Positions 34,673 through 43,285 of a stretch of DNA of 64,000 nucleotides are shown in pieces. Under the pieces are notes generated by a model. It saw nothing but the letters and a program-made list of their open reading frames with translations. It was not told where the DNA came from and did no database searches. This DNA is from Paractinoplanes aksuensis (GTDB taxonomy: Bacteria; Actinomycetota; Actinomycetes; Mycobacteriales; Micromonosporaceae). The DNA is taken from positions 62,001 to 126,000 of the forward strand of contig NZ_JAMYJR010000051.1 of NCBI RefSeq assembly GCF_024137025.1, written 5' to 3'. Positions within the stretch are counted from its first letter, which is position 1. The number at the start of each line of letters is the position of its first letter. Made by a program: the position numbers and the translations under genes.

Positions 34673-35208
34673 GCCCCGCGCCCGCCGGCAGCCGAAGGTG
34701 GCCGGCAGCCCTTCCCGCTCCTGGCCATCATGCCGCCGGTCCTGAACGGCATCGTGCTCGACTTCCTCCGGGATCACGCCCCGGCGGTGGAGCCTGAACC
34801 TACCCGTGACACAGGTACCGGCAGCCGGCCTCAACTGGCACCTGGACCCTCCGCTGCACCTCCTCGCCCGACCGAACCAGCCCACCATGCTGGACGGCAT
34901 GCACAGCCTGCTCGAGGCGAGCCTGCTCGAGGCGAGCCTGGAGGGCCACAAAACCATCCTGGCCAAGAACGTGCCGACCGAACGACTGGACGACATCGCG
35001 GAGCAAAGTCCGCGTAGCCGACGCGTCCAGCTCCGTCCACACGGAGGATCGCGGCAGATGTGTGCGCTCGATGCGTCTTACGCAGCCGTTCGGTTCCGGG
35101 GCCGTGTGTTTCCCTGTTACCGGACTTCTGTCTCCGCTTTACCGCACTTTCCAGAATTGGCACGGACGTTGTTTGGCGTGCCGCGGTCCCGATTCGGGAT
35201 AATGGTGC
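34673..35208. other. Gap of about 530 bp without a convincing gene
   Basis: A possible weak terminator GCCGGC...GCCGGC lies at 34684-34706, and a 15-bp direct repeat (CTGCTCGAGGCGAGC twice, about 34908-34937) is present. Plus-strand frames exist but have irregular third-position GC and no ribosome site. No gene is called. Confidence 0.4.
35173..35203 (+). promoter_or_regulatory. Putative promoter for a leaderless mRNA
   Basis: TTGGCG (35173-35178), 19-bp spacer, GATAAT (35198-35203). The ATG at 35209 is only 6 bases further on, so transcription would begin at or next to the start codon. Consistent with this, no ribosome site precedes the ATG. Confidence 0.4.
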
Positions 35209-35796
35209 ATGGCGCAATTGAGTTTATTCTCCCGGTCGGAGATCACGGCCTGGCGGGATCGGACTCGGTCGCGTCGTTATTCGCCGGGCCAAGAAGAGTT
35301 CCGGCGCGATCATGCACGTCGCCGGAATTGGGGACTGAAAAGGCGGCATGCAGCAAAGTTGTGCCGATTGCACGGTTGTTCATGGGAGTGCGGGGCGCTG
35401 GGTTTGCATGATCAGGTGGATCCGGTGCCACCGCTGATCTGGGACGACCAGACGAGCGCCACCCGACCGGTGCCCCGTGGTGGTGCACCGGCCGGTCCGC
35501 AACACCCGCCCACCGCCGCGGAACCAGCCGACCGGCCCCAGCCCGCAGGTCACGCACTACCCGCAGATCGCACTGCCGTGGCAGAGCCTGCCCCGCACAG
35601 CGGCCACGCACAGACCACGACGCCACACCCGGCAGACACGAAAGCCAGAGCCGACGAATCAGGCCACGACACCCCACGCCATCGGCACCAGAGACGGCGA
35701 CACCCGACACATCGGGCCTGGCCACCGCGGCAACACCCGCGGCAGTACCGGAGGCCACGAGCACATCGAGCCCGGCCACCGAAGCAACGCCGGTGA
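35209..35796 (+). CDS. Actinobacterial small protein with abnormal low-complexity tail
   Basis: 195 residues from ATG 35209. The first about 75 residues look like a conserved actinobacterial small protein (MAQLSLFSRSEITAWRDRTR, RYSPGQEEFRRDHARRRNWGL, KRRHAAKLCRLHGC). After that the frame turns into a Pro/Ala/His/Arg-rich stretch with no structure, coinciding with AC-rich DNA. I infer that the original stop was lost, by frameshift or deletion near 35420, and that the tail is fortuitous. Probable leaderless transcript. Confidence 0.5.
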   Translation: MAQLSLFSRSEITAWRDRTRSRRYSPGQEEFRRDHARRRNWGLKRRHAAKLCRLHGCSWECGALGLHDQVDPVPPLIWDDQTSATRPVPRGGAPAGPQHPPTAAEPADRPQPAGHALPADRTAVAEPAPHSGHAQTTTPHPADTKARADESGHDTPRHRHQRRRHPTHRAWPPRQHPRQYRRPRAHRARPPKQRR

Positions 35797-36981
35797 CAGG
35801 GGCGAGACCGACGGCACCTGCCCTCGACCGGCCCTCACCGACCGCCGCACGGACACGTGTCGTCCGGCCGGTATCAACCGACCAGCCGGCAGCGACCGGT
35901 CAAACATCACCTGCTCACCCGCGGCAGCGAGCCGATCGACCACAGCCGGCCAGGCCGAAACCGCATAACCCAGCGGCACCAGCCGACCGCCCCGCGCCCA
36001 GCGCCACGACACCCACCGACCGGGCCGACACCATCGAGAGCGCCCCAGCACCACCGACGACGGTCCCACCGGCGCACCGAACGGACATCAGGCTGCGTCA
36101 ACAACAGGCCACCTGCTGCCAACCAGCAGAACACTGCCCGTGGGAACCGGCTGGATCAACGGCCTGCCCTATACCGAAATTCCGCCACCGGCCGGGAAAC
36201 AAGCAACAATTCCAGCAACCGTTTCGCCATCTTCGACGACATGACGACGCGCACTCGTCCGCGCTAATCCATACACTGTTTCAGCGTGTCAGGTCATCTG
36301 TGCATTGTTCGAAAGTACCGCTCCAGCCGCCCTGATTGTTGCGCAATCTGCAATCTACTTTACCCGGCAGCCGCTTCACGACAGGTTGCCTCATTCGTGG
36401 ACGGTTCAGGGACGCCACCGCCGACACTGTGGTGTCGCTGCGACGTGCACGGGCCCTGATCGGGTGTCCACTTCGCAGATCCGGACGCGTCTTCGCCGAA
36501 GCATCCCGCTTTCGGGTTGACGCCACACACCGGCCGGCCTCCCGCGCGGCTCAGGTCTGTTTCGGGATGGGCGGCCCCGGCTGGGTTGATCAGGTGACCG
36601 GTATCGCCCATGCCGCGGGCATCGATCACCATGTCCGCCGTGACATCGATGATGCCTGGCGTCCTCGTGCCCGAGTGCCTCTCGAACCCGCCGCGGGCCG
36701 TGGCCGCCGCAGCCCTCGTGGCTGCCCCCAGGCCCGGGCGGCCCGTCCGTCCCCCGGCCCGGAGTTCCTGCACTACCTGCGAAGTCCGGCCATCGAGCGC
36801 TGGACCACGTGAGCGAGAAACCCCATTGGCTCGCCGAACCATCGCCGACCTGCGCGCCGTCCTGGGCCCGTGGCGTCCTGTCGCCTCCCACCCACCGGAC
36901 GGCCACCCTCCCGTTGCGGCGCTGACGCTCACTGTGGGGAGTATTGGCTGTTCGAAGGCATGATCACGACGGAGGTGACGG
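35797..36981. other. Non-coding or decayed region, strongly AC-rich on the plus strand to 36260
   Basis: From about 35480 to 36260 the plus strand is dominated by A and C with few G or T runs; frames on both strands stay open for that reason alone and give low-complexity translations. From 36260 to 36981 the composition is closer to normal, but no frame has a start, a ribosome site and steady third-position GC. I see no gene, RNA or repeat I can support. Confidence 0.5.
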
Positions 36982-37452
36982 GTGTACTTGTCGACCGGCG
37001 CGCTTCGCGCGAAGCGGGTGGCCTGGCTGGCGGCCGTGGTGGTGTGGGCCAGTGTGCTGATGTTGCCGTGGTGGCCCACCGAATTCGTGGACCCGACCTT
37101 CCTCGAGTATCGCTCCAGCCCGATCGAGCAGTATCGGGAGCACGGCAACGACTGGTGGGACGTGGTTCCGTACGGCTATTTCCTGTTCGGTTTCGTGCTT
37201 CAACTGGTCGCCGCCCTGGCCCTGCCGCTGCTGGTCGGCCGCCAGGGCTGGTGGCATTGGCCGGCCGGTGTCGGCGTGCTGCTGACCACGATCTGGCAAT
37301 TCATCGCGGTGGTGCCGTACGGGCTGATCAACACGACGGTGGTGCCCTACCTGGCCATGGTGGCCGGCGCGGCCCTGGTGGTGGCCTGGATCTGCGTACG
37401 CCGATGGGCCGAATCCGACGAATGGCCGCCCGCCCGCATCGAAGCGTCGTGA
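36982..37452 (+). CDS. Small integral membrane protein, four helices (156 aa)
   Basis: GTG 36982 is preceded by GGAGG. Four hydrophobic segments: RVAWLAAVVVWASVLMLPWW, GYFLFGFVLQLVAALALPLL, WPAGVGVLLTTIWQFIAVV and VVPYLAMVAGAALVVAWICV. Between the first two lies an acidic loop with WWPTEFVDPTFLEYRSS. No family is recognised; the size suggests a small membrane scaffold or accessory protein. Converges on the kinase-like gene. Confidence 0.7.
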   Translation: MYLSTGALRAKRVAWLAAVVVWASVLMLPWWPTEFVDPTFLEYRSSPIEQYREHGNDWWDVVPYGYFLFGFVLQLVAALALPLLVGRQGWWHWPAGVGVLLTTIWQFIAVVPYGLINTTVVPYLAMVAGAALVVAWICVRRWAESDEWPPARIEAS

Positions 37453-37483
37453 ACCGCGACGCCTTTCCACCGCCGAGGATGGG

Positions 37484-38023
37484 TCAGCGAGCCGGCCCGG
37501 CCCGGCCGTGAGCCGCGCTGATCACATCGTCGAGCACCGCAGCCGCCGGGCGACCGGCGTCGATGACTGTCGCTCCGTAACCTTCGTATCGGGCCCGCAT
37601 GCGAGGATTCCATTCCAGAGCGGCGGCGAGCTCCTCGGGATTCCGGCCGAAACTGTTCGTGGTACGGGTCGCGAGCCGATGGCGAAGGGCCTCGTCGTCG
37701 ATAACGAGGCAAATGACGAGGTCGAAGAACTCGCGAACGTCCCTCTCGTTCTCCGCCGACCCACACAGGAAAGCGATTTGCGTACGGGACTCCCGAGCGA
37801 GCCGTTCCACGCGCTGACGGTCGATGGCCCAGGCGTGGCGGTCGAGCCAGCCCTGAGGAACGGGATCCGGCGGGTCCACGACAACTTCGCCCGTGCCCCG
37901 GTCGACCCAATGACTGAAACCGTCGTCGTCGGCGTCGAGGGCTACGTAGCCCCGTGCGCGCACCATCCCGCACAGCGTGGACTTGCCTGCGCCCGAATTG
38001 CCCGTCAGCCACACCAGCGTCAC
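37484..38023 (-). CDS. P-loop NTPase, small-molecule kinase-like
   Basis: 179 aa from GTG 38023 (an in-frame ATG at 38065 would add 14 residues). Walker A TGNSGAGKSTLC occurs only a few residues in, then ALDADDDGFSHWV, as in AAA_33/adenylate-kinase-like small kinases. The lid region is QIAFLCGSAENERDVREFF and the C-terminal segment MRARYEGYGATVIDAGRP resembles the end of such kinases. It probably phosphorylates a nucleoside, amino acid or related metabolite; the substrate is unknown. Divergent from the SnoaL-like gene. Confidence 0.75.
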   Translation of the reverse strand: MTLVWLTGNSGAGKSTLCGMVRARGYVALDADDDGFSHWVDRGTGEVVVDPPDPVPQGWLDRHAWAIDRQRVERLARESRTQIAFLCGSAENERDVREFFDLVICLVIDDEALRHRLATRTTNSFGRNPEELAAALEWNPRMRARYEGYGATVIDAGRPAAAVLDDVISAAHGRAGPAR

Positions 38024-38137
38024 GCGATCAGCGTAGGCACCCCTCGAACGCCGAGCGTCCGGCATCCGGCGTCTGGCAGCCGGCAGCTGACCGTCGGGTT
38101 AGCCTCGGGACTGGGCATACGCGGAAGGAACGCTGCC

Positions 38138-38521
38138 ATGGATGCCGATTCGTTGATCAGGGCCGCGATCGAGGAGCACTGGCGAGCCTCGGAGGCCGGT
38201 GAGACCGAAGCCGAGCACGCTGTCTACGCCGAGGACGCGGTTGTCGAATACCCGCAGTCGGGCGAGCGGTTCCGAAGCCGGGTCACGATCGCGGCCCAGC
38301 GCGGCGGTCACCCGGCCACCCGGCATTTCAAGGTTCTCCGCATCGTCGGCGAGGCGGACCTGTGGGTGAGCGAAGTTGTCATTACCTATGACGGTGTGCC
38401 CTCGTACTCGGTGAGCATCATGGAGTTCACCGACGGCCACGTCGTGCGGGAACGCCAGTATTTCGCCGATCCGTTCCCCGCGCCGGCTTCCCGGGCCGCC
38501 CTGGCCGAACCAATCTCCTGA
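38138..38521 (+). CDS. SnoaL-like (NTF2-fold) protein
   Basis: 127 aa from ATG 38138, with AAGGAA upstream. Compact cone fold: LIRAAIEEHWRASEAGETEA, YAEDAVVEYPQSGERFR, VSIMEFTDGHVVRERQYFAD. Such proteins are small polyketide cyclases, isomerases or ligand-binding units. The family is broad, so no reaction is assigned. Monocistronic by spacing. Confidence 0.8.
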   Translation: MDADSLIRAAIEEHWRASEAGETEAEHAVYAEDAVVEYPQSGERFRSRVTIAAQRGGHPATRHFKVLRIVGEADLWVSEVVITYDGVPSYSVSIMEFTDGHVVRERQYFADPFPAPASRAALAEPIS

Positions 38522-38720
38522 CCGGCCGGCCATCATCCTCCCGCAGGCTCCCCCGGCCCTCGGTCCGATGCCCTGACCGGGCCGCTCGACCATCGCCCTC
38601 CCCCACTCCCGGACCGATCTCCTGGCCAGGCCGCTCGACCAGCGCCTTCCCGCAAACACCCCCACCCTCGGACCGATCACCAGACCAGGCCGCTGGGCCG
38701 GCACCCTCCTGCGGGCTCCA
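38520..38720. repeat. Degenerate tandem repeat, about 50-60 bp units
   Basis: Recurring words CGGACCGAT, GACCAGGCCGCT and GCCCTCCC appear about every 49-59 bp between 38520 and 38720, in three to four imperfect copies. No coding potential across it. It fills the gap between the SnoaL-like gene and the glucanase terminator. Confidence 0.5.
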
Positions 38721-38843
38721 CGGCCGGCGCCGGGACTCGCCGGTGGCCCGCAGATCGGCCCGGGCCCTCGTCAATGTTCAGGGCGAATGCGAGATTCCGA
38801 CACGGACCGGGCTACGACGATCCCCGCACGCCACTGAAACGAG

Positions 38844-38882
38844 GCGCTCCCCCGCCTCCGGGTCGCGGAGACGAGGGAGCGC
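38844..38882 (-). terminator. Terminator of the beta-1,3-glucanase gene
   Basis: GCGCTCCC/GGGAGCGC (8-bp stem, 38844-38851 with 38875-38882) encloses a second stem CTCCG/CGGAG. Lies 15 bp beyond the stop. Confidence 0.7.
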
Positions 38883-38896
38883 GGGAAACTCGGTGC

Positions 38897-41527
38897 CTAG
38901 ATGGCCGCCCACAGGGCCGGGACGATCGGGGGTTCCCAACCGGTCAGCGAGGTGTGGGCCTGGATGCAGCGGTAGCGCTTGCCGCTGTGGGTGACGACCG
39001 CGCCGATCGCGTACGGCGTGTTCGGCGCCCACGAGGCAGCGCCGGGCGGCGTCGTGGTCGGCGGGGTCGTGGTCGGCGGGGTCGTCGGCGGCCTGGTCGT
39101 CGGAGGCGTGGTGGGTGGGGTCGTGGGCGGAGTGGTCGGCGGCCGGGTCGTGGGCGGGGGCGTCGGGTTCACGCCGCCGCCGGTGGCGTTGCCGCCCGAC
39201 CAGTTGGTCGCGCCGCTGGCCACCGTCTTGCCGGCCGGGACGGCAAGCGTCCGGCCGTCCGTGAACGTCACCGTGATCGCGCTGTTGGTGATGTTCGAGG
39301 CCACGTACGTCTTGGCGCCGTTCTTGCTGAACACCTTGGCCAGCGGGTGGTTGGCCGCGACCGTCGCGTCGACCTGGCCCAGCGCCTGCAGGTTGCGGAT
39401 CCAGTGGAACGTGTGGGCCCGGCTCTCGCCCTCTTCCGGCGTGTAGTTGCCGGCCGCCCGCAGTTTCGACATCGCCGAGTCGGGATCGCCCAGGGCCAGG
39501 TACTGCCACAAAATGTCGCGCCACACCCCGGGTTCGCCGCCCTTGTTGCGCACCATCTCAGCGTACGTGTTGCGCACTGCCGCCGGGTATTCGCCCAGAT
39601 AGAGCTGGCCGCCGGTCATCGGCAGCATGTTGATGCCGACCACCATTTCGTGCTCACCGGAGAACCAGGTCGCATACGCGCCGCCCGAGCCCCACACGAT
39701 CGCCGTGTAGTTGTGGCCCCAGGTGGCCGGGAAATTCTCATTGCGTACGTCGAACCAGTACTCGTTGATGGCCGCGGCCTGCGTCGTGTGGATCCAGATG
39801 CCGGCGTCGCGCACCGCGTTGTTACCGGTCGCCTGTCCCCATTGGATGAGCGCGTTGGCGAAGTTCTGCCCCTCCGACGACGATTCCTGGTTGTTGCCCG
39901 CGCCGAACGCGCCATGACCGGACGCCCAGTCATGGCCGGCGTAGATGTCGAAGTCGCGCAGGTACGGGAATCGCGTGTCGTTGCGGTCGTAGTTGTTGGC
40001 GTCGCGGATCAGCAGATCAACCATGCCTCCGTACCTCGATGACGACGCCCACGACGGGTCGAACTTGGCCAGGGTGGCCGCGGCCGCGATGAAGTAGCCG
40101 TAGTGGAAGTGGTGGTCGTTGAGATCCTCGTCCGACGCGTACGAGGCCGGGTAGCCGATCAGCGTGCCCCAGTTGCGGTCGTAATAGAAGACCCGAGACG
40201 TCTTGCCCGACGAGGCAGTGAACCAGTCGGTCAGGCGAGTCCGGATGACGTTCAGCGCGGAGTCGCGCACCGATCCCAGACCGAGCTGGTCGGCGATCTC
40301 GGCGATCCGGGCCGCGCGGCCCAGGCCCTTTCCGGTCCAATACGTGTCGTCGCCCCGGAAATCGGCCGGGTTGTTGAGCTCATTGTTGAGCAGCGTGGTG
40401 ATCTGCGACAGGTCCGAGCCGCCCGAGTCGCCGACGGCCGGCAGTTCCGGTAGCACGCCCGAGTAACGCATGGACGTCTGGAACTGCGTACCCGTGAGCA
40501 CCTTCATCGCGCCGCGCGGCGAGACATACGTACGGGAAAGCGGGGTTGATCCGGTCAGATATCGCCATTGGTGCGGGTAGAGCGCGATGACCGTGCCCGC
40601 GGTGCCGCCCGCCAACTGCTGCGTGGTGAAACTGTAGGTCGTGGACACCGTGCCGTTGGCCTGGTTGTAGCTGTAATTGAGGCGGGTGCCGGTGACGTGG
40701 TTGTGCGCGTACTGCCCGAACTGGTCGGCCAGCGCGGTTTTGTCGGCCGTGCTCGCACTCGACAACGTCGGCAGCACCGCCACCGAGAAGTAGCCCTGGC
40801 CGCTGAGGTTCGAGCGCAGCGTGGTGCCCGACAGCGACCAGGTCGACCCGGCCGGCCCGTACGCCACGTAGTCGTGCCCGCCGATCGAGAACCCGACGCG
40901 ACCGTTGCCGTTCTGCCAGACAGTAGGCGGTCCGGTGATCGACAGTTGAGCGTCACCACCGGTGATCCGGTAGTACGACAGCGGCAGCCCGTGGCCGATC
41001 GTGGCCTTCATCGTGCGGGCGCCGTCGCTCCAGCTCGGGGTGACGGTCCAGTCGGTCCAGCCGTCGACCAGCGCCCGCGGGGCGTTGAGGCCGGCCACCC
41101 CGACCACGACGTGCTGGGCGTACGGGAAGTGGTATTCGCCCAGGCCGGTGCCGCTGCCGCTGATCGCCGGGTCGGTCTGGTACGACAGCCCGAGGCCGCT
41201 CGCGACCGGCTTGTACGAGGCCGGGCCCGCGAACAGCGGCTGCGAGAAGTTGCACTCGTCGCCCTTCTTGAACAGCAGCGACGACCACCAGTCGTTGGTG
41301 GGCACCGCGCCGGCCGGGGCGTTCGAGGTGACGTTCTGCCGGGGGTTGGTCGAGATGCTGCCGCAGCCGCTCGGGAGTTTGGCGCCGGCGGGCAGGGTCT
41401 CGGTGTAGCTGCCGGCGCCGACGGTGGCGGCTTCGGCGGTCGAGGTCAGGGTCACAGCCAGTACGCCGGACCCGGTGGCGAGCACGGCGGCGGTCGCTAT
41501 GGAGATGAGGCGTCGTCGGGGTTGCAC
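38897..41527 (-). CDS. Secreted GH81 endo-1,3-beta-glucanase with C-terminal CBM
   Basis: 876 aa from ATG 41527. Signal peptide with RRRLISIATAAVLATG, cleavage near AEA. The GH81 catalytic domain spans about residues 60-745: DLNDHHFHYGYFIAAAA and GNNQESSSEGQNFANAL are the family signatures and include the acidic catalytic residues. It is followed by a short beta-sandwich, a Pro/Thr linker (PPTTPPTTPPTT type) and a C-terminal CBM5/12-like module (WAPNTPYAIGAVVTHSGKRY). It hydrolyses laminarin and fungal wall beta-1,3-glucan. A LacI-type palindrome at 41559-41572 lies 32 bp upstream of the start. Confidence 0.95.
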   Translation of the reverse strand: MQPRRRLISIATAAVLATGSGVLAVTLTSTAEAATVGAGSYTETLPAGAKLPSGCGSISTNPRQNVTSNAPAGAVPTNDWWSSLLFKKGDECNFSQPLFAGPASYKPVASGLGLSYQTDPAISGSGTGLGEYHFPYAQHVVVGVAGLNAPRALVDGWTDWTVTPSWSDGARTMKATIGHGLPLSYYRITGGDAQLSITGPPTVWQNGNGRVGFSIGGHDYVAYGPAGSTWSLSGTTLRSNLSGQGYFSVAVLPTLSSASTADKTALADQFGQYAHNHVTGTRLNYSYNQANGTVSTTYSFTTQQLAGGTAGTVIALYPHQWRYLTGSTPLSRTYVSPRGAMKVLTGTQFQTSMRYSGVLPELPAVGDSGGSDLSQITTLLNNELNNPADFRGDDTYWTGKGLGRAARIAEIADQLGLGSVRDSALNVIRTRLTDWFTASSGKTSRVFYYDRNWGTLIGYPASYASDEDLNDHHFHYGYFIAAAATLAKFDPSWASSSRYGGMVDLLIRDANNYDRNDTRFPYLRDFDIYAGHDWASGHGAFGAGNNQESSSEGQNFANALIQWGQATGNNAVRDAGIWIHTTQAAAINEYWFDVRNENFPATWGHNYTAIVWGSGGAYATWFSGEHEMVVGINMLPMTGGQLYLGEYPAAVRNTYAEMVRNKGGEPGVWRDILWQYLALGDPDSAMSKLRAAGNYTPEEGESRAHTFHWIRNLQALGQVDATVAANHPLAKVFSKNGAKTYVASNITNSAITVTFTDGRTLAVPAGKTVASGATNWSGGNATGGGVNPTPPPTTRPPTTPPTTPPTTPPTTRPPTTPPTTTPPTTTPPGAASWAPNTPYAIGAVVTHSGKRYRCIQAHTSLTGWEPPIVPALWAAI

Positions 41528-41558
41528 GGGGATGGAGCCTCCGGGGATCTGGGGGCGG

Positions 41559-41572
41559 TGAGAGCGCTCTCA
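41559..41572 (-). promoter_or_regulatory. LacI/CebR-type operator TGAGAGCGCTCTCA
   Basis: A perfect 14-bp palindrome just upstream of the glucanase start. It matches the CebR/CelR consensus TGGGAGCGCTCCCA except for one symmetric position. LacI-type repressors that sense oligosaccharides use such sites, so glucanase expression is probably induced by a beta-glucan breakdown product. Confidence 0.75.
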
Positions 41573-41725
41573 CGCTAGACGCAGGTTTGACAAATGTGAA
41601 TGCATGCAGCTCATGAAGGGCGCGAACGGGCAACCGGTGGATCGGCCCCTAGGATCGCTGCTCTCTCCCGCTCACTCCTCCGGTCTGGTTGAGTGAGCGG
41701 GAGATCCCTCAGCGAGGAGGCAGTC

Positions 41726-41935
41726 ATGACCAACCACGTCTATCGGCTCACCGAGGTCGTCGGCAGCAGCCCGACCAGCATCGACGACGCGATCCGCACG
41801 GCCATCGCCAAGGCTTCCCAGACCGTCCGCAACATCGAGTGGTTCGAGTCGCAAGAGGTCCGCGGTCAGGTCGTCGACGGCGAGGTCGCCCACTTCCAGG
41901 TCAGGCTCAAGATCGGCTTCCGGGTCGAGGACTGA
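41726..41935 (+). CDS. Dodecin (flavin-storing small protein)
   Basis: 69 aa from ATG 41726, with GCGAGGAGG upstream. The sequence VYRLTEVVGSSPTSIDDAIR, then NIEWFESQEVRGQVVDG and FQVRLKIGFRVED, matches dodecins, which form hollow 12-mers that bind riboflavin/FMN (or CoA). The conserved Trp of the flavin stack is in NIEWFE. Monocistronic; converges on the YidC-like gene. Confidence 0.95.
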   Translation: MTNHVYRLTEVVGSSPTSIDDAIRTAIAKASQTVRNIEWFESQEVRGQVVDGEVAHFQVRLKIGFRVED

Positions 41936-41965
41936 CCCCTCCGCGAGAGGGCCGGCGCCGTCGCG

Positions 41966-42745
41966 TCAGCCCGCTGTAGCCGGCGCTTTGACGGGTGGGT
42001 GCCGGCGCATCAGCCACGCCTGCTGGCCCAGCGCGAACACGTTCTGGGTCGTCCAGTAGAGCAGCACGCCCACCGGGAAGATGACGCCCGAGACAAGCAG
42101 CGAGAGCGGAATCCCATAGGTCATCAGCAGCCGCACCATGCGCTGGGTCGGGTCATCGCTGGGTGGAGTGTTGGCCATGGACAGCCGCGTGGTGAGGAAC
42201 GTGGTCGTCACCATGGCCGCGATCAGCACCGCGGCCACGATCATGGTGGCGCCGCCGCTGCTGAAGCTCGAGGCCAGCGGCGCCCCCAGCAGCAGCGCGT
42301 GCGAGGCGTCGTGGAACTGCGCGGCCGTCCAGCCGTAGAGCGTCTGGGTGGCCGGGTCGGTGATGGTCGGCCGCAGGTGGCGCAGCACGTGGAACAGCGC
42401 CAGGAACACCGGGATCTGCACGATCAAGGGCAGAAAGCTGGCGTACGGGCTGACTTTCTCCCGCTTGTAGAGCGCGGACATCGCGGTGCTGAGCGCCATG
42501 GCGTCGCCCTGGTGCTTCTGCTGCAGGGCCCGCATCTCGGGTTGGAGGCGCTGTATCGCCTGCTGCGAGCGGTACTGCCGGATGTAGAGGGGCAGCAACG
42601 CCACCCGGACGGTGACGACGAGGAAGACGATGCCGAGCACCCACGACCAGTCGGTGCTCAAGAGGTGCGGGGCGCCCAGCAGGGCGTCCCAGACGGAGTG
42701 CCAGAAGATCAGGAGCGCGGAGATGCCGGAATAGAAAATGGACAC
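41966..42745 (-). CDS. yidC: YidC/Oxa1-type membrane insertase (small paralogue)
   Basis: 259 aa from GTG 42745. Helices: the first lies near IFYSGISALLIF, then the core: LLPLYIRQYRSQQAIQRLQP with the basic cytoplasmic region, LPLIVQIPVFLALFHVL, and VLLYWTTQNVFALGQQ. It lacks the large periplasmic domain, like the gram-positive YidC2/SpoIIIJ type. It is likely an accessory copy, since the main YidC of actinobacteria lies near the replication origin with rnpA. The DUF6412 gene starts 424 bp upstream on the same strand. Confidence 0.85.
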   Translation of the reverse strand: MSIFYSGISALLIFWHSVWDALLGAPHLLSTDWSWVLGIVFLVVTVRVALLPLYIRQYRSQQAIQRLQPEMRALQQKHQGDAMALSTAMSALYKREKVSPYASFLPLIVQIPVFLALFHVLRHLRPTITDPATQTLYGWTAAQFHDASHALLLGAPLASSFSSGGATMIVAAVLIAAMVTTTFLTTRLSMANTPPSDDPTQRMVRLLMTYGIPLSLLVSGVIFPVGVLLYWTTQNVFALGQQAWLMRRHPPVKAPATAG

Positions 42746-42843
42746 GACGGTACGACCCTTCGATGCGAGGAATGAGGCATCTGGGGCGGTCGTAAGTCAG
42801 AGGTCAGGCTGCTGCTCGGGACACTCAAGATCAGCGCCCCTCG

Positions 42844-42853
42844 AGAGCGCTCT
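42844..42853. promoter_or_regulatory. Partial LacI-type half-palindrome AGAGCGCTCT
   Basis: Same core as the glucanase operator, lying upstream of the YidC-like gene, followed by a 9-bp direct repeat GGATCAAGC (42854-42862 and 42880-42888). Could be an operator or a decayed copy of one. Confidence 0.25.
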
Positions 42854-42908
42854 GGATCAAGCTCTCTCGGGAACGCTCCGGATCAAGCGCTCCGCAGCCC
42901 GGCCTGGA

Positions 42909-43169
42909 TCACACGGCCGCCAGGGGCCGTGCGGTGGGTCCTCTCGGGCGGGTGCGGCCTGGGGCGTCAGGGTCGCGATGACGGGGCACGCCCGCCCGGG
43001 CAGACCGCGTCTGCCATGCGGAAACGGACACTCTGCCGGCCGGAGCACTGCGGGCCAGCAGGATCAGCCCCGCCGCCAGCGCGGCGATGAGCATGAGCCC
43101 GGCCAGCCCGGACGGACCGGCGTCGGTCAGCAGGCTGACCACGCACCAGATCGCATCCAGCCACGTCAT
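42909..43169 (-). CDS. DUF6412-type small membrane protein
   Basis: 86 aa from ATG 43169. Two short hydrophobic segments (DAIWCVVSLLTDAGPSGLA, LMLIAALAAGLILLARSA) and the tail RHRDPDAPGRTRPRGPTARP, which is the signature end of DUF6412 proteins. These are commonly encoded beside YidC-like insertases in actinobacteria, as here. It may be a partner or substrate of that insertase; the function is not known. Confidence 0.7.
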   Translation of the reverse strand: MTWLDAIWCVVSLLTDAGPSGLAGLMLIAALAAGLILLARSAPAGRVSVSAWQTRSARAGVPRHRDPDAPGRTRPRGPTARPLAAV

Positions 43170-43285
43170 GCCGAAAAGGTACACCCTGCCCGCATCCCGG
43201 CCCGGGGGCAGTGGACTCCGCGAAGACACTGGGATGACAAGACCGATATGGCGGTGATTCACCCGTGACTGCCCATACTGAGCCC

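Noticed and set aside
35793..36335. Several overlapping plus- and minus-strand frames of 130-180 residues
   Set aside because: Low-complexity translations in AC-rich DNA, with no start signals and no third-position GC bias.
36360..37148. Minus-strand frame of 262 residues
   Set aside because: It overlaps the real membrane-protein gene at 36982-37452 antisense and has no ribosome site or recognisable domain.
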